Position numbers and translations under genes: made by a program. The notes under the pieces were generated by a model. The model saw only the letters and a program-made list of their open reading frames with translations, was not told the DNA's origin and made no database searches. Source: VRUE01 sp963822295 (GTDB lineage Bacteria > Actinomycetota > Thermoleophilia > Solirubrobacterales > 70-9). Taken from it: a DNA stretch of 64,000 bases. The stretch spans positions 1,302,001 to 1,366,000 of the forward strand of contig CAWGHD010000002.1 of the NCBI GenBank assembly GCA_963822295.1. The letters run 5' to 3'. Shown in pieces: positions 27,531-38,142 of the stretch (position 1 is its first letter; each line of letters opens with the position of its first letter).

Positions 27531-28500
27531 GCGAGTCGATCGCCTCGACCCGCAGCGGGTCCACCCCGAGCGCCTCGGCCAGCTTCAGGGAGACGAGGTC
27601 GCCGAGCATCACCGCGTGGAAGAGCCGCGCCGTGCGCGACTCGCCCTCCGCCTCGGACCTGATGACCTCGACCCCGGCGGCGGCGATCGCCTCCGCGGTC
27701 AGGTCGAAGCGGCGGCGCAGCCGGGGGTGCTGCTCGGCGTCCTCGAGCAGGACCGCCGAGAGCCTGACCCCGTCGGGGATGCCCGTCCAGCCCGCGATCT
27801 CGTTGTGGTCGGCCTCCGGCAGCTCGGAGAAGAAGGCCTGCAGCTTCGCGTTCTCGTTGACCTGGGTCTTCCAGCGCCGGGCGACCGGGACGGTCAGCTC
27901 GGCCCCGTAGACGACGGGCAGGGTGCCCACGAGGCGCGCGGCGATCTCCGCGGCCCTTGCCTCCAGCTCCCCGACCCCGGCCTCGAGCTCGGACGCCGCC
28001 GCCTCGATCTCCGCCGCGATCCGCGGCGCGGCGCCGGCGAGCGCGGCGACCTCGGCGGCGGCGACGAACATGTAGGCGACGGCCGCGCGCGGCTGCAGGA
28101 TCCCCGGCAGGCCGACGACCGGGACCCCGGCCTCGCGGGCCCGGTCGACGAGCTCGCCGCCGGTGCTGACCACGACGCGCCGGGCCCCCAGGACGCCGGC
28201 GGCGTCGAAGCAGGCGAGCGTCTCCTCGGTGCCGCCCGAGTAGCTCGAGCAGAGCACGGTCCAGTCCCCGGTCGCCCAGGCGGGAAGGCCGTAGCCGCGG
28301 ATCGTCACCACCGGCCGGGTGAGCCGGTCGCCGAGGGCGGCCGGCGCGAGGTCGCCGCCGATCGCCGAGCCGCCCATCCCGCAGACCAGAAGCCCGGCGC
28401 TCTCCGCCGCCTCCAGCCGCGCCGAGTCGACCCTCCAGAGGGCGTCGCGAAGGTGGTCGGGGATCGCCACCACGTCGTCGTGCATCTGCGCTGAGCTCAT
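27505..28500 (-). CDS. Bifunctional phosphoglucose/phosphomannose isomerase (SIS domain)
   Basis: The 331-residue protein (start ATG 28500; an in-frame start at 28524 would overlap the upstream gene) has the SIS sugar-phosphate fold with GLLVCGMGGSAIGGDL, VLCSSYSGGTEETLACFDAA and KTQVNENAKLQAFFSELPEA, with the catalytic Glu and His region PEADHNEIAGW. It matches the actinobacterial/archaeal bifunctional PGI/PMI family. It would interconvert fructose-6-phosphate with glucose-6- and mannose-6-phosphate and feed the two pyrophosphorylase genes around it. It starts 4 bases after the upstream pyrophosphorylase stop. Confidence 0.88.
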   Translation of the reverse strand: MSSAQMHDDVVAIPDHLRDALWRVDSARLEAAESAGLLVCGMGGSAIGGDLAPAALGDRLTRPVVTIRGYGLPAWATGDWTVLCSSYSGGTEETLACFDAAGVLGARRVVVSTGGELVDRAREAGVPVVGLPGILQPRAAVAYMFVAAAEVAALAGAAPRIAAEIEAAASELEAGVGELEARAAEIAARLVGTLPVVYGAELTVPVARRWKTQVNENAKLQAFFSELPEADHNEIAGWTGIPDGVRLSAVLLEDAEQHPRLRRRFDLTAEAIAAAGVEVIRSEAEGESRTARLFHAVMLGDLVSLKLAEALGVDPLRVEAIDSLKSALARP

Positions 28501-28504
28501 CGGT

Positions 28505-29491
28505 TCAGGCCGGGACTCTTTCATCCCTGCCGATCACGGCGCGGTCGAGGGCGGCGCCGGGCGCCACCTCGACCCCCGGCGCGAGGATCGAGCGGGCGAT
28601 CGTCGCCCCCGGCCCGACGGTGCAGCCGTCGAGCAGGATCGACTCGCGGACCTCCGCCCCGGACTCGACCCGGCACCCCGGCCCCAGCACGACGCGCGGG
28701 CCGAGGACCGCGCTCTCGGCGATCTCGGCGCCCGGGTCCACGTGCATGCCGGGCCCGGTCGGCCCGACCCGTGTCTCGACGACCCCTTCGAGGATGTCCC
28801 AGGTCGCCTGCCGGTAGCGCTCCGGGGTGCCGATGTCCATCCAGTAGCCGTCGAGGCGCACCCCGTGGAGGCCCTCGCCCGCCAGCCGCGGGAAGACGTC
28901 GCGCTCGATCGAGACCGCCTCGCCCGGGGGGATCAGCTCGAGGACCGAGCGCTCGAGCACGTACATCCCGGCGTTCACCACCCCCGGCGCCCGCTCCCCT
29001 GTCTTCTCGAGGAAGGCGAGGACCTCCCCCTCCTCGTCGGTGCTGACCAGGCCGTAGGCGGAGGCGTCCTCGACCGCGTGCAGCCCCAGTGTCCCGCGCG
29101 CGCCGTGCTGCTCGTGGGCCGAGAGCAGGGCGCCGAGGTCGAGGTCGGTGAGCACGTCGCCGTTCAGCGCCAGGAAGCGGTCGTCGAGGTCGTCGCCCAG
29201 CTCGTCGGCGGCGAAGCGGATCGCGCCGGCGGTCCCCAGCGGCCGGGGCTCGACGACGTACCTGATCCGGGCCCCGTGCCCGTCGCCCTCGCCGTCGCCG
29301 AGCGCCTCGCGCAGCGCGTCCGGCAGGAACCCGCAGGCGAGCACCACCTCCTCGACGCCGTGGCCTTCGAGCCACTCGACCATGTAGGCGATGAACGGCC
29401 TGTCGACCAGCGTCAGGGCGGGCTTGGGCAGGGCCGCCGTCAGCGGGCGCAGCCGCGTCCCTTCGCCGCCGACAAGGACGATCGCCTGCAC
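28505..29491 (-). CDS. NDP-sugar pyrophosphorylase with left-handed beta-helix domain
   Basis: The 328-residue enzyme (GTG 29491, 2 bases after the ugd stop) begins QAIVLVGGEGTRLRPLT with the GxGxRxxPxT signature and KPAL. It has DRFLALNGDVLTDLDL with the metal-binding Asp and GYWMDIGTPERYRQATWD (~225), then hexapeptide repeats forming a left-handed beta-helix to the C-terminus. It most resembles actinobacterial mannose-1-phosphate guanylyltransferases, though glucose-1-phosphate uridylyl- or thymidylyltransferase activity cannot be excluded. It is the second such gene within 4 kb and lies in an operon with ugd and PGI/PMI. Confidence 0.85.
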   Translation of the reverse strand: MQAIVLVGGEGTRLRPLTAALPKPALTLVDRPFIAYMVEWLEGHGVEEVVLACGFLPDALREALGDGEGDGHGARIRYVVEPRPLGTAGAIRFAADELGDDLDDRFLALNGDVLTDLDLGALLSAHEQHGARGTLGLHAVEDASAYGLVSTDEEGEVLAFLEKTGERAPGVVNAGMYVLERSVLELIPPGEAVSIERDVFPRLAGEGLHGVRLDGYWMDIGTPERYRQATWDILEGVVETRVGPTGPGMHVDPGAEIAESAVLGPRVVLGPGCRVESGAEVRESILLDGCTVGPGATIARSILAPGVEVAPGAALDRAVIGRDERVPA

Positions 29492-29493
29492 GG

Positions 29494-30807
29494 TCAGTCC
29501 GCGGCCGTCGGCGAGGGCGATGACTCGGTCGCGCGGCCGATGCCCTCGTAGGCGAAGCCGGCGGCGCGCAGCGCGCCCGGGTCGAGGAAGTTGCGACCGT
29601 CGACGAGCAGCGGCCGGGCCATGCGCCTCGCCGCGTCGGCCCAGTCGATCTCGGCGAACTCCGCCCACTCCGTGACCAGGATCGCCGCGTCGGCGCCGTC
29701 GAGGGCCTCGCTGGCCGAGCCGGCCAGGGTCACCGAGCCGAGCAGGTCGCGGGCCCGCTCGGCGGCCACCGGGTCGTAGGCGACGACCTCCGCCCCCTCG
29801 CCCTCGAGGCGCGCGGCGAGCACCAGGCTCGACGCTTCGCGCATGTCGTCGGTGTCCGGCTTGAAGGCGAGGCCGAGCAGAGCGATCCGGCGCCCGAGCA
29901 GCGACCCGAGATGCTTCTGCAGCTTGCCGACGACCCGGCGCTTCTGAAGCTCGTTGACCTCGATCACCGCGTTGAGCAGCTGGAAGTGGTACCCGGTGTT
30001 GCCGGCCAGCATCTTCAGCGCGCTGACGTCCTTGGGGAAGCAGCTCCCCCCGTAGCCGATGCCCGCGCGCAGGAAGGCGGGGCCGATGCGCTCGTCGAGC
30101 CCCATCCCCCTCGCGACCTCGGCGACGTCGGCGCCCACCTCCTCGGAGACGTTGGCGATCTCGTTGATGAAGGAGATCTTGGTCGCGAGGAACGCGTTGG
30201 AGGCGAGCTTCACCATCTCGGCGCTGGTCACGTCGGTCCGCACCATCGCGCCGCCCAAAGGCTCGTAGAGCGCCGCAACCGCGTCGGCGGCCTGCTCGTC
30301 GCCCTCGTCGGCGCCGATCACGACGCGATCGGGGTGCATGAAGTCCTCGACCGCGGACCCCTCCTTGAGGAACTCGGGACAGGAGACGTAGGCGACGCCG
30401 GTCAGGTCCCGCTTGATCGCGGCGCCGGTCCCGGCGGGAACCGTGCTCTTCATGATCAGCACCCGATCGCCGCCCTCGCCGAGCTCGGAGACGACGGCGC
30501 GCACCCGGGAGAGGTCGGCGTCGCCGGAAGGCGTGGGCGGCGTGTCGACACAGACGAAGAGCAGGCGGGCGGCCTCGAGCACCTCGCCCATCTCGGTCGT
30601 GAAGGTGAGGCGCTCCGTGTTGCGGGCGATCAGCTCGGCCAGGCCCGGCTCATGGATCGGCATCTTGGCCCCGCGGCGCAGCGCATCGACCTTCTCGGCG
30701 ACGATGTCGCGGGCGACGACCCTGTGCCCGAGCTCGGCGAAGCAGGCGGCCGTGACCAGGCCGACCCAGCCGGCCCCGATCACGCCGATCGGCTCACGGT
30801 CCGGCAT
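29494..30807 (-). CDS. UDP-glucose 6-dehydrogenase
   Basis: The 437-residue protein has the N-terminal Rossmann motif GVIGAGWVGLVTAACFAELG, VDTPPTPSGDADLS, the proline/glutamate loop CPEFLKEGSAVEDFMHPDR, the catalytic cysteine in GIGYGGSCFPKD (~262) and the C-terminal LLGLAFKPDTDDMREASS. It oxidises UDP-glucose to UDP-glucuronate for envelope polysaccharides; close relatives use UDP-ManNAc or GDP-mannose. It overlaps the LCP gene upstream by 14 bases and is followed after 2 bases by the sugar pyrophosphorylase. Confidence 0.93.
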   Translation of the reverse strand: MPDREPIGVIGAGWVGLVTAACFAELGHRVVARDIVAEKVDALRRGAKMPIHEPGLAELIARNTERLTFTTEMGEVLEAARLLFVCVDTPPTPSGDADLSRVRAVVSELGEGGDRVLIMKSTVPAGTGAAIKRDLTGVAYVSCPEFLKEGSAVEDFMHPDRVVIGADEGDEQAADAVAALYEPLGGAMVRTDVTSAEMVKLASNAFLATKISFINEIANVSEEVGADVAEVARGMGLDERIGPAFLRAGIGYGGSCFPKDVSALKMLAGNTGYHFQLLNAVIEVNELQKRRVVGKLQKHLGSLLGRRIALLGLAFKPDTDDMREASSLVLAARLEGEGAEVVAYDPVAAERARDLLGSVTLAGSASEALDGADAAILVTEWAEFAEIDWADAARRMARPLLVDGRNFLDPGALRAAGFAYEGIGRATESSPSPTAAD

Positions 30808-32431
30808 TCGCGGCCCCTCGTCTCTTCGGCTTCGGGTTGGGGATCAGCGCCTTCGCCGAGCGGGCGATGCCGACCATCTGGTCGTTGGTCAGCGTGTTGA
30901 GCAGGTCGTTGGCGATCCAGTAGCTGTTGTCGCCGCGGGTCCAGGAGATCCGCTTGACGCGGTCGCCGTCGATGAAGATGTCGTACTCGCGGCCGCCGAT
31001 CGACTTGGTTTCGCTCGCGTCGGCGAGGATCGGCGGGTCCGACCAGCCCTTGATCCCCTGGACACCGAAGTAATGGAGCCCGTCCGGGAGTTCGAGCTGC
31101 AGCACCATCCGGTAGGCGACGTGACGGTTGTCGTCGGTGTCCTTGAAGTGGTAGACGCGCGGGTCCTTGATCTTCAGGTACGGGTTGCTTTCCTCGTAGG
31201 CGGCGCCGGAGGGCAGCCTCGTCGGGTAGAAGATCGGGAAGCCCTGCGAGACCTGGCGGGCGACCGCCTGCGCCTCGACGACGCCGGATTCGACGGCCGG
31301 CACCAGCCCGTCTTCGCCCGGCGGCTTCGCCGCCACCTTCGGCTTCTTCTCCTTCGTCGTCTTCTTCTTGCCCTTCTTGCCCTTCTTCTTCTCGCCCCCG
31401 CCCGGGTCCGTGCGTTCGATCGAGCCCCGCGGCCCGCCGCTGGCTTCGATCCCGAGGAACTGGTCGACCGCGCCTTCGATCGCCGTCGGCGTCGCGTAGA
31501 CGAAGCTCGGGCCGAGGGTCGCCGGGAAGCGGACCTCTTTGATCTCCGAGTTGCGGGAGGCGATGAACAGCTTCAGCACTTCCACCATCGTTTCGGTGTC
31601 GCTGATGTCGGATGTGGTGTATTCGGTGAAGATCTCGAGCAGGTCGTTGCGGCCGAGCACCAGGTCCTGGACCGGGACGCGCTCGCGGGCGGCGCTGATG
31701 AAGTCCTGCTGGCGCGCCGCCCGAACCAGGTCGGTGTCGGTGTGCCGGTAGCGCACGTACTGCAGCGCTTTTTTCCCGCACATCAGCTGATAGCCGGGCT
31801 TGACGTTGATTTCGGCGTACTGTTCGGAGGCCGCCACCCCCACGTTCGAGTGGTAGTAGCGCCGGTCGACGTCCACGTACACGCAGCCGATCGCGTAGAC
31901 GGCGCGCACGAAGCCGAGGAAGTCCACGTTGACGACGTGGTTGATGCGCAGTCCGGTCAGTTCCTTGACCGTCTGCAGCGCCAGTTTCGGCCCTCCGTAC
32001 GAATACGCTTCGGCGAACTTCGCCGTGCCGACACCGGGAATTTCGGTCTTCAGGTCACGGGGGATCGACATCAGCGCGATCGCGTCGCTGTCCGGGTCGA
32101 GGCGGAGCAGCATCGTCGTGTCGGAGCGGCCCGGGTCTTCTTCGAATTCGGCGCCGGCGCGTTTGTCGGAGCCGAGGATGAGGATGTTCTGCGGTTCGCC
32201 GCCGTGGGTCTGGGCGAGGAACCGGTCGACCTTGTTCTTCAGCACGTTGTTGTGGGAGAGCGCCTCGGCGACGCTGTCGATGAAGAGCAGGATGCTGGAG
32301 GAGGTGGCCGCCGCCGAGACCATCACGATCAGCACCGCGCCCAGCGAGAAGCGCAGCCAGAACCGGCTCGGCTTCGGGGCAGGCTCGTGGTCGCCCTCGG
32401 GAGGCGGTTTCTTGAAGACGGGCTCAGTCAC
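30794..32431 (-). CDS. LytR-CpsA-Psr (LCP) family glycopolymer ligase
   Basis: The 545-residue protein has one N-terminal transmembrane segment (~28-50) and an extracytoplasmic LCP domain. Its motifs are NILILGSDKRAG (~82), GRSDTTMLLRLDPDSDAIAL (~100), SIPRDLKTEIP and KKALQYVRYRHTDTDLVRAA (~222-241), with the Arg and Asp residues that bind lipid pyrophosphate. A Lys-rich linker (~345-375) and a second C-terminal globular domain (~390-530) follow. LCP enzymes attach wall polysaccharides from undecaprenyl-phosphate carriers to peptidoglycan. The operon with ugd and sugar pyrophosphorylases fits that role. It overlaps the M20 peptidase gene by 8 bases. Confidence 0.92.
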   Translation of the reverse strand: MTEPVFKKPPPEGDHEPAPKPSRFWLRFSLGAVLIVMVSAAATSSSILLFIDSVAEALSHNNVLKNKVDRFLAQTHGGEPQNILILGSDKRAGAEFEEDPGRSDTTMLLRLDPDSDAIALMSIPRDLKTEIPGVGTAKFAEAYSYGGPKLALQTVKELTGLRINHVVNVDFLGFVRAVYAIGCVYVDVDRRYYHSNVGVAASEQYAEINVKPGYQLMCGKKALQYVRYRHTDTDLVRAARQQDFISAARERVPVQDLVLGRNDLLEIFTEYTTSDISDTETMVEVLKLFIASRNSEIKEVRFPATLGPSFVYATPTAIEGAVDQFLGIEASGGPRGSIERTDPGGGEKKKGKKGKKKTTKEKKPKVAAKPPGEDGLVPAVESGVVEAQAVARQVSQGFPIFYPTRLPSGAAYEESNPYLKIKDPRVYHFKDTDDNRHVAYRMVLQLELPDGLHYFGVQGIKGWSDPPILADASETKSIGGREYDIFIDGDRVKRISWTRGDNSYWIANDLLNTLTNDQMVGIARSAKALIPNPKPKRRGAANAGP

Positions 32432-33515
32432 CTTCGAGGTGCTCCGGAAGCGAGGTCAGGAAGGTGTCCAGCGTCTGGCCGTAGGCGTTCAGCGAGGCGA
32501 TCGAGACCCACTCCTCGGGGCCGTGGTGACCGGCGCCGAGCGGCCCGAACTCGACCGCCGGGACCCCGACCCGCAGGAAGGAGACCGCGTCGGAGGCGCC
32601 GTCGCGGCCGACGCTCATCGGCTCGCCCTCGTGGTGCTCGGCCGCGGCCTCGCTGAGGGCGCGGACGAAGGGCGAGTTGCGGTCGACGACCGCGGGCGGG
32701 CGGCTGAAGAGCGCCTGCACCTCGGCGTCGGGGATCCCCCGCACCTGCTCCAGCACGGTCTCCGGGTCCTGTTCCGGTAGGTAGCGGATGTCGACGTCGA
32801 TCGCGCATCGGTCGGGCACCTTGTTGAGAGCGTCGCCACCGACGATCCGGCCGAGGTTGATCGAGGGGCGGTCGAACAGCTCAGAGCTCTGCCTGGCGAA
32901 CGGTAGCGACTCGATGCTGCGGAAAACGTCGTGGGCCTTGAGCACGGCGTTGTCGCCGAGCCAGGGCGTCGCGCCGTGCGCCGCGACCCCGGAGACCTCG
33001 AGCCGCAGGGCGAGGACCCCCTTCGCCTCGACCCCGATCTGCAGGTCGGTGGGCTCCCCCGTGATCGCGAAGTCGCCGATGAAGCCCGAGTCGACCATGT
33101 GGTCGCTGCCGCGCTCCGCTTCCACCTCGGCCTCCTCGTCGCCGACGATCCCGAGGCGGACCCGGACCCGGTCCTGGTCCCGCATCGAGGCGGTCGTCAT
33201 CAGCATCGCCGCCAGCGCGCCCTTCATGTCGTAGGCGCCGCGCCCATAGAGCCTGTCCCCCTCGATCCGCGGGTCGAACTGCCCCGGCAGGCCCGGGACG
33301 ACGTCGAGGTGGCCGTGGAGGACCACCGTGGGCGCCTCCTCTGGCCCGACCTCGGCCATCAGCACCGGCAGCCCCCGCACCTCGTCCGCGGCTGCCTCAA
33401 TCCCCCGCGCCTCCAACCATCCCTTGACGAACCCCGCCGCTTCCAGAACCCCGTCGGGCTCGCAGGTGTCGTAAGCGATCAACCGGGTCGCGAGAGCCAC
33501 CAGTTCATCGCTCAT
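32424..33515 (-). CDS. M20 family metallopeptidase (ArgE/DapE/CPG2-like)
   Basis: The 363-residue enzyme carries the M20 metal-site motifs LHGHLDVVP (~66), GRGAYDMKGALAAML (~91) with the bridging Asp, GDEEAEVEAERG (~125) with the general-base Glu, and a late histidine in GAGHHGPEEW (~328). A dimerisation lid domain lies between (~175-285). It hydrolyses an amide or peptide bond; ArgE, DapE and carboxypeptidase G2 relatives cannot be told apart here. It is the first gene of the LCP-ugd-pyrophosphorylase-isomerase operon. The palindromic element A1 lies 24 bases upstream. Confidence 0.88.
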   Translation of the reverse strand: MSDELVALATRLIAYDTCEPDGVLEAAGFVKGWLEARGIEAAADEVRGLPVLMAEVGPEEAPTVVLHGHLDVVPGLPGQFDPRIEGDRLYGRGAYDMKGALAAMLMTTASMRDQDRVRVRLGIVGDEEAEVEAERGSDHMVDSGFIGDFAITGEPTDLQIGVEAKGVLALRLEVSGVAAHGATPWLGDNAVLKAHDVFRSIESLPFARQSSELFDRPSINLGRIVGGDALNKVPDRCAIDVDIRYLPEQDPETVLEQVRGIPDAEVQALFSRPPAVVDRNSPFVRALSEAAAEHHEGEPMSVGRDGASDAVSFLRVGVPAVEFGPLGAGHHGPEEWVSIASLNAYGQTLDTFLTSLPEHLEGD

Positions 33516-33538
33516 GCCCCGTCCTCCTCGGCCCCCGC

Positions 33539-33591
33539 CGAAATCCCATCAACTTTGCCATGCGATGCATGGCGAACTTGATGGGATTTCG
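33539..33591. repeat. Palindromic element A1 (21-11-21)
   Basis: An inverted repeat has arms 33539-33559 and 33571-33591 that pair except at two positions, and an 11-base loop ATGCGATGCAT. The arm core ATCAAGTTCGCC recurs in element A2 at 63.74 kb, about 30 kb away. It lies between the atpC stop and the M20 peptidase start, all read on the minus strand, so it may also end ATP synthase transcripts. There is no T-run. Confidence 0.8.
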
Positions 33592-33639
33592 CGAGCCGGG
33601 CGGGGGTGCCGATGGTTCTCCCGCGTCGGGGGTGGTCGC

Positions 33640-34053
33640 TCATCCCTGACTTATAGCCAGGAATGCTTCCGCGCGTTCGCGGTCTTTTGTCGCCCGACCG
33701 GCTGCGCCGCTGCCCTCCTCGGCCTCGGAGAAGCGCTGTTCGGCGTCCGCCAGCTGCTCTTTCAGCGAGGCGGAGTCGAGGTCCTCGGGGGCGATCGCCT
33801 CCTCGATCAGGAGGCGGGCGTGGTTGCCGAACACCTGCAGCCAGCCGTGGGCCTGCGCGTAGGTCTTCGTCTCCGAGTCGGTCAAGTGCAGGCGCAGCTC
33901 GGCCGGCTTCAGCGCCGCCAGCAGCGGCGCGTGGTTGGCGAGGATGCCGATCTCGCCGACCGCCGTGCGCGTCGAGACCTGACGGACCTCGCCGCTGAAG
34001 ACCTCACCCTCGGGGGTGAGGACCTCGACCTCGAACTTTGTGTCGCCGGCCAA
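33640..34053 (-). CDS. atpC: F1F0 ATP synthase epsilon subunit
   Basis: The 137-residue protein begins KFEVEVLTPEGEVFSGEVRQ and carries GEIGILANHAPLLAALKPAE, the standard beta-sandwich of the F1 epsilon subunit, then the C-terminal helical hairpin (EQLADAEQRFSEAEEGSG). Epsilon joins gamma to the c-ring and regulates ATP hydrolysis. It is the last gene of the atp operon, 9 bases after atpD. Palindromic element A1 lies about 50 bases after its stop. Confidence 0.95.
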   Translation of the reverse strand: MAGDTKFEVEVLTPEGEVFSGEVRQVSTRTAVGEIGILANHAPLLAALKPAELRLHLTDSETKTYAQAHGWLQVFGNHARLLIEEAIAPEDLDSASLKEQLADAEQRFSEAEEGSGAAGRATKDRERAEAFLAISQG

Positions 34054-34062
34054 GCTGGGCTC

Positions 34063-35493
34063 CTAGGCGCTTGCCGTCGCCTTGCCGGCGTTCTCGGTGA
34101 CCTGGTCGATTCCGCCCTGCATGTAGAAGGCGCCCTCGGGCAGGTCGTCGTGCTCGCCGTCGAGGATCTCGCGGAAGCCGCGCACGGTCTCCGTGACCGG
34201 CACGAACTCGCCGCCGCGCCCCGTGAACTGCTCGGCGACGAAGAACGGCTGCGAGAGGAAGCGCTCGATCTTGCGCGCCCGCGAGACCGTCTGCTTGTCC
34301 TCGTCGGAGAGCTCGTCGATGCCGAGGATGGCGATGATGTCCTGGAGCTCCTTGTAGCGCTGCAGGACCTCCTGGACCTCGGTCGCCGTCCGGTAGTGCT
34401 CCTCGCCGACGACGTCCGGCTTGAGGATCGTCGAGGTCGAGTCGAGCGGGTCCACCGCCGGGTAGATGCCTTTCTCGGAGATCGCCCGCGAGAGCGCCGT
34501 GGTGGCGTTGAGGTGGGCGAACACCGAGGCCGGGGCCGGGTCGGTGAAGTCGTCGGCCGGAACGTAGACCGCCTGGATCGAGGTGACCGAGCCGCGCTCG
34601 GTCGAGGTGATCCGCTCCTGCAATTCGCCCATCTCCGTCTCCAGCGTCGGCTGGTAGCCGACCGCGGAGGGCATCCGGCCGAGCAGCGCCGAGACCTCGG
34701 AGCCCGCCTGGACGAAGCGGAAGATGTTGTCGATGAAGAGCAGCACGTCCTGGCCACCCTGCTCGCGGTAGTACTCGGCCATCGTCAGCCCCGAGAGCGC
34801 GACGCGCAGGCGGGCGCCCGGCGGCTCGTTCATCTGGCCGAAGACGAGCATCGTTTTGTCGATCACGCCCGACTCTTTCATCTCGAGCCAGAGGTCGTTC
34901 CCCTCTCGAGAGCGCTCGCCGACGCCGCAGAAGGCGGAGAGGCCTTCGTGCTCCTCGGCGATCGAGCGGATCAGCTCCTGGATCAGAACGGTCTTGCCGA
35001 CGCCGGCTCCTCCGAAGAGGCCGACCTTGCCGCCCTTGGCGTAGGGAGCGAGCAGGTCGATGACCTTGATCCCGGTCTCGAGGATCTCCTGGGTGGGAGC
35101 GAGGTCGGAGGCTTCCGGGGCCGGGCGGTGGATCGGCCAGCGCTCCTCGGCCTCGACCGCGGGCCCGTTGTCGATCGGGTCACCGAGCAGGTTGAAGATC
35201 CGGCCCAGGGTCGCGTCGCCGACCGGGACCGAGATCGGCGCGCCGGTGTCGATCACCCTGTCGCCGCGCTGGAGGCCGTCGGTGGCGTCCATCGCCACCG
35301 TGCGGACGCGGTCGTCGCCGAGATGCTGCTGGACCTCGCAGACCAGCTCCTGCGCTTCGCGGTCGTCGTCGCCGGCCATCTCGATCTTCACCGCCGAGTA
35401 GATCTCCGGCAGCTTGTCGGGGAAGACGGCGTCGACGACGACGCCGGTCACCTGCTCCACTCGTCCTGCGTTGCTTCCGTTGCTCTCAGCCAT
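34063..35493 (-). CDS. atpD: F1F0 ATP synthase beta subunit
   Basis: The 476-residue catalytic subunit shows the P-loop GGAGVGKTVLIQELI (~165), the catalytic Glu region GVGERSREGNDLW (~195), Walker B VLLFIDNIFRF (~260) and MPSAVGYQPTLETEMGELQE. It is full length. Three copies alternate with alpha in F1 and make ATP. It sits between atpG and atpC in the normal order, with a 27-base gap after atpG. Confidence 0.98.
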   Translation of the reverse strand: MAESNGSNAGRVEQVTGVVVDAVFPDKLPEIYSAVKIEMAGDDDREAQELVCEVQQHLGDDRVRTVAMDATDGLQRGDRVIDTGAPISVPVGDATLGRIFNLLGDPIDNGPAVEAEERWPIHRPAPEASDLAPTQEILETGIKVIDLLAPYAKGGKVGLFGGAGVGKTVLIQELIRSIAEEHEGLSAFCGVGERSREGNDLWLEMKESGVIDKTMLVFGQMNEPPGARLRVALSGLTMAEYYREQGGQDVLLFIDNIFRFVQAGSEVSALLGRMPSAVGYQPTLETEMGELQERITSTERGSVTSIQAVYVPADDFTDPAPASVFAHLNATTALSRAISEKGIYPAVDPLDSTSTILKPDVVGEEHYRTATEVQEVLQRYKELQDIIAILGIDELSDEDKQTVSRARKIERFLSQPFFVAEQFTGRGGEFVPVTETVRGFREILDGEHDDLPEGAFYMQGGIDQVTENAGKATASA

Positions 35494-35520
35494 GGGTTCC
35501 TTTTCTCGTATCCAAGTTCT

Positions 35521-36441
35521 TTATCCGAGTGCCTCGGCGCCGGAGACGACCTCGAGGATCTCCTGTGTGATCTCCGCCTGCCTTGCCCGGTTCATCTCCA
35601 GGGTCAGGTCTTCCATCATCGTCTCGGCGTTCTCCGCCGCATTCCGCATCGCGGTCATCCGCGCCCCCAGCTCGGAGGCGGCGGACTCGAGCAGCGCCCG
35701 GTACACGGAGATGTTCACGTACTCGGGGATAAGTTGGGCGAGCAGCTCCTCCGCCTCGGGCTCGTACTCCCAGAGCGCCGCGGAATGGGCTTTCTCGATC
35801 TCGGTCTCCTCGGCGTCGGCCTCTTCGGCCGCGGCGCCCTCGCCGATCACCTCGGCCTGCTGCATCGGCAGCAGGGTCTGGCGCCAGACGTGCTGGGTCA
35901 GCGGCGAGACGTAGCGGTTGTAGACGAGCTCGACGCGGTCGACCTCGCCGTCGACGTAGCGGGCGGTCAGCTCCTCGCCGATCTCACGGGCGTTGGCGAA
36001 CGCCGGTCGATCGGTGAAGCCCGTGTAGGCGCCGCTGACCTCCTGTTTGCGGAAGGTGAGGGCGCCGACGCCCTTGCGGCCGACGGCCGAGTAGACCGGC
36101 TCGACACCGCTCCCGCTCAGCTCTTTGCCGAGGCGCATCCCGTCGCGGATGATGTTGGTGTTGAAGGCGCCCGCGAGGCCGCGGTCGCCGGTGATCAGCA
36201 CCACGCCGACCCGCTTCTCCTCCTCGCGCTCGACCATGACCGGAACGCGCGGCATGCCGCCCGCCTGCTCGGCGGCGCGGCGGGTCAGCTTGCGCATCCC
36301 CTCCGCGTAGGGGCGCAGGGCGGCGATCCGCTGCTCGGCACGCCGCAGGCGCGCCGCGGCCACCATCTCCATCGCCCTCGTGATCTTGTTGATGTTCTTG
36401 ATCGACGAGATGCGATTCTTGACGTCCTTCTGAGAGGCCAT
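35521..36441 (-). CDS. atpG: F1F0 ATP synthase gamma subunit
   Basis: The 306-residue rotor subunit begins SQKDVKNRISSIKNINKITR-AMEMVAA and ends LTLEMNRARQAEITQEILEV, the two coiled-coil helices of the central stalk, with GDRGLAGAFNTNIIRDG (~84) in the Rossmann-like middle. A glutamate-rich insertion (~208-228) lies in the middle domain, where chain lengths vary among actinobacteria. The start is 25 bases after the atpA stop. Confidence 0.96.
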   Translation of the reverse strand: MASQKDVKNRISSIKNINKITRAMEMVAAARLRRAEQRIAALRPYAEGMRKLTRRAAEQAGGMPRVPVMVEREEEKRVGVVLITGDRGLAGAFNTNIIRDGMRLGKELSGSGVEPVYSAVGRKGVGALTFRKQEVSGAYTGFTDRPAFANAREIGEELTARYVDGEVDRVELVYNRYVSPLTQHVWRQTLLPMQQAEVIGEGAAAEEADAEETEIEKAHSAALWEYEPEAEELLAQLIPEYVNISVYRALLESAASELGARMTAMRNAAENAETMMEDLTLEMNRARQAEITQEILEVVSGAEALG

Positions 36442-36466
36442 TAGCTGGTGAAAGAACCGTCCCCGA

Positions 36467-38122
<1,656 letters not shown>

Positions 38123-38142
38123 TGGTTGCTCCAGTTCCTTCC

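Noticed and set aside
33514..36444. A 976-codon plus-strand open frame across the ATP synthase genes
   Set aside because: Antisense of atpC, atpD and atpG, which are clearly real; the composition is the mirror image of those genes.
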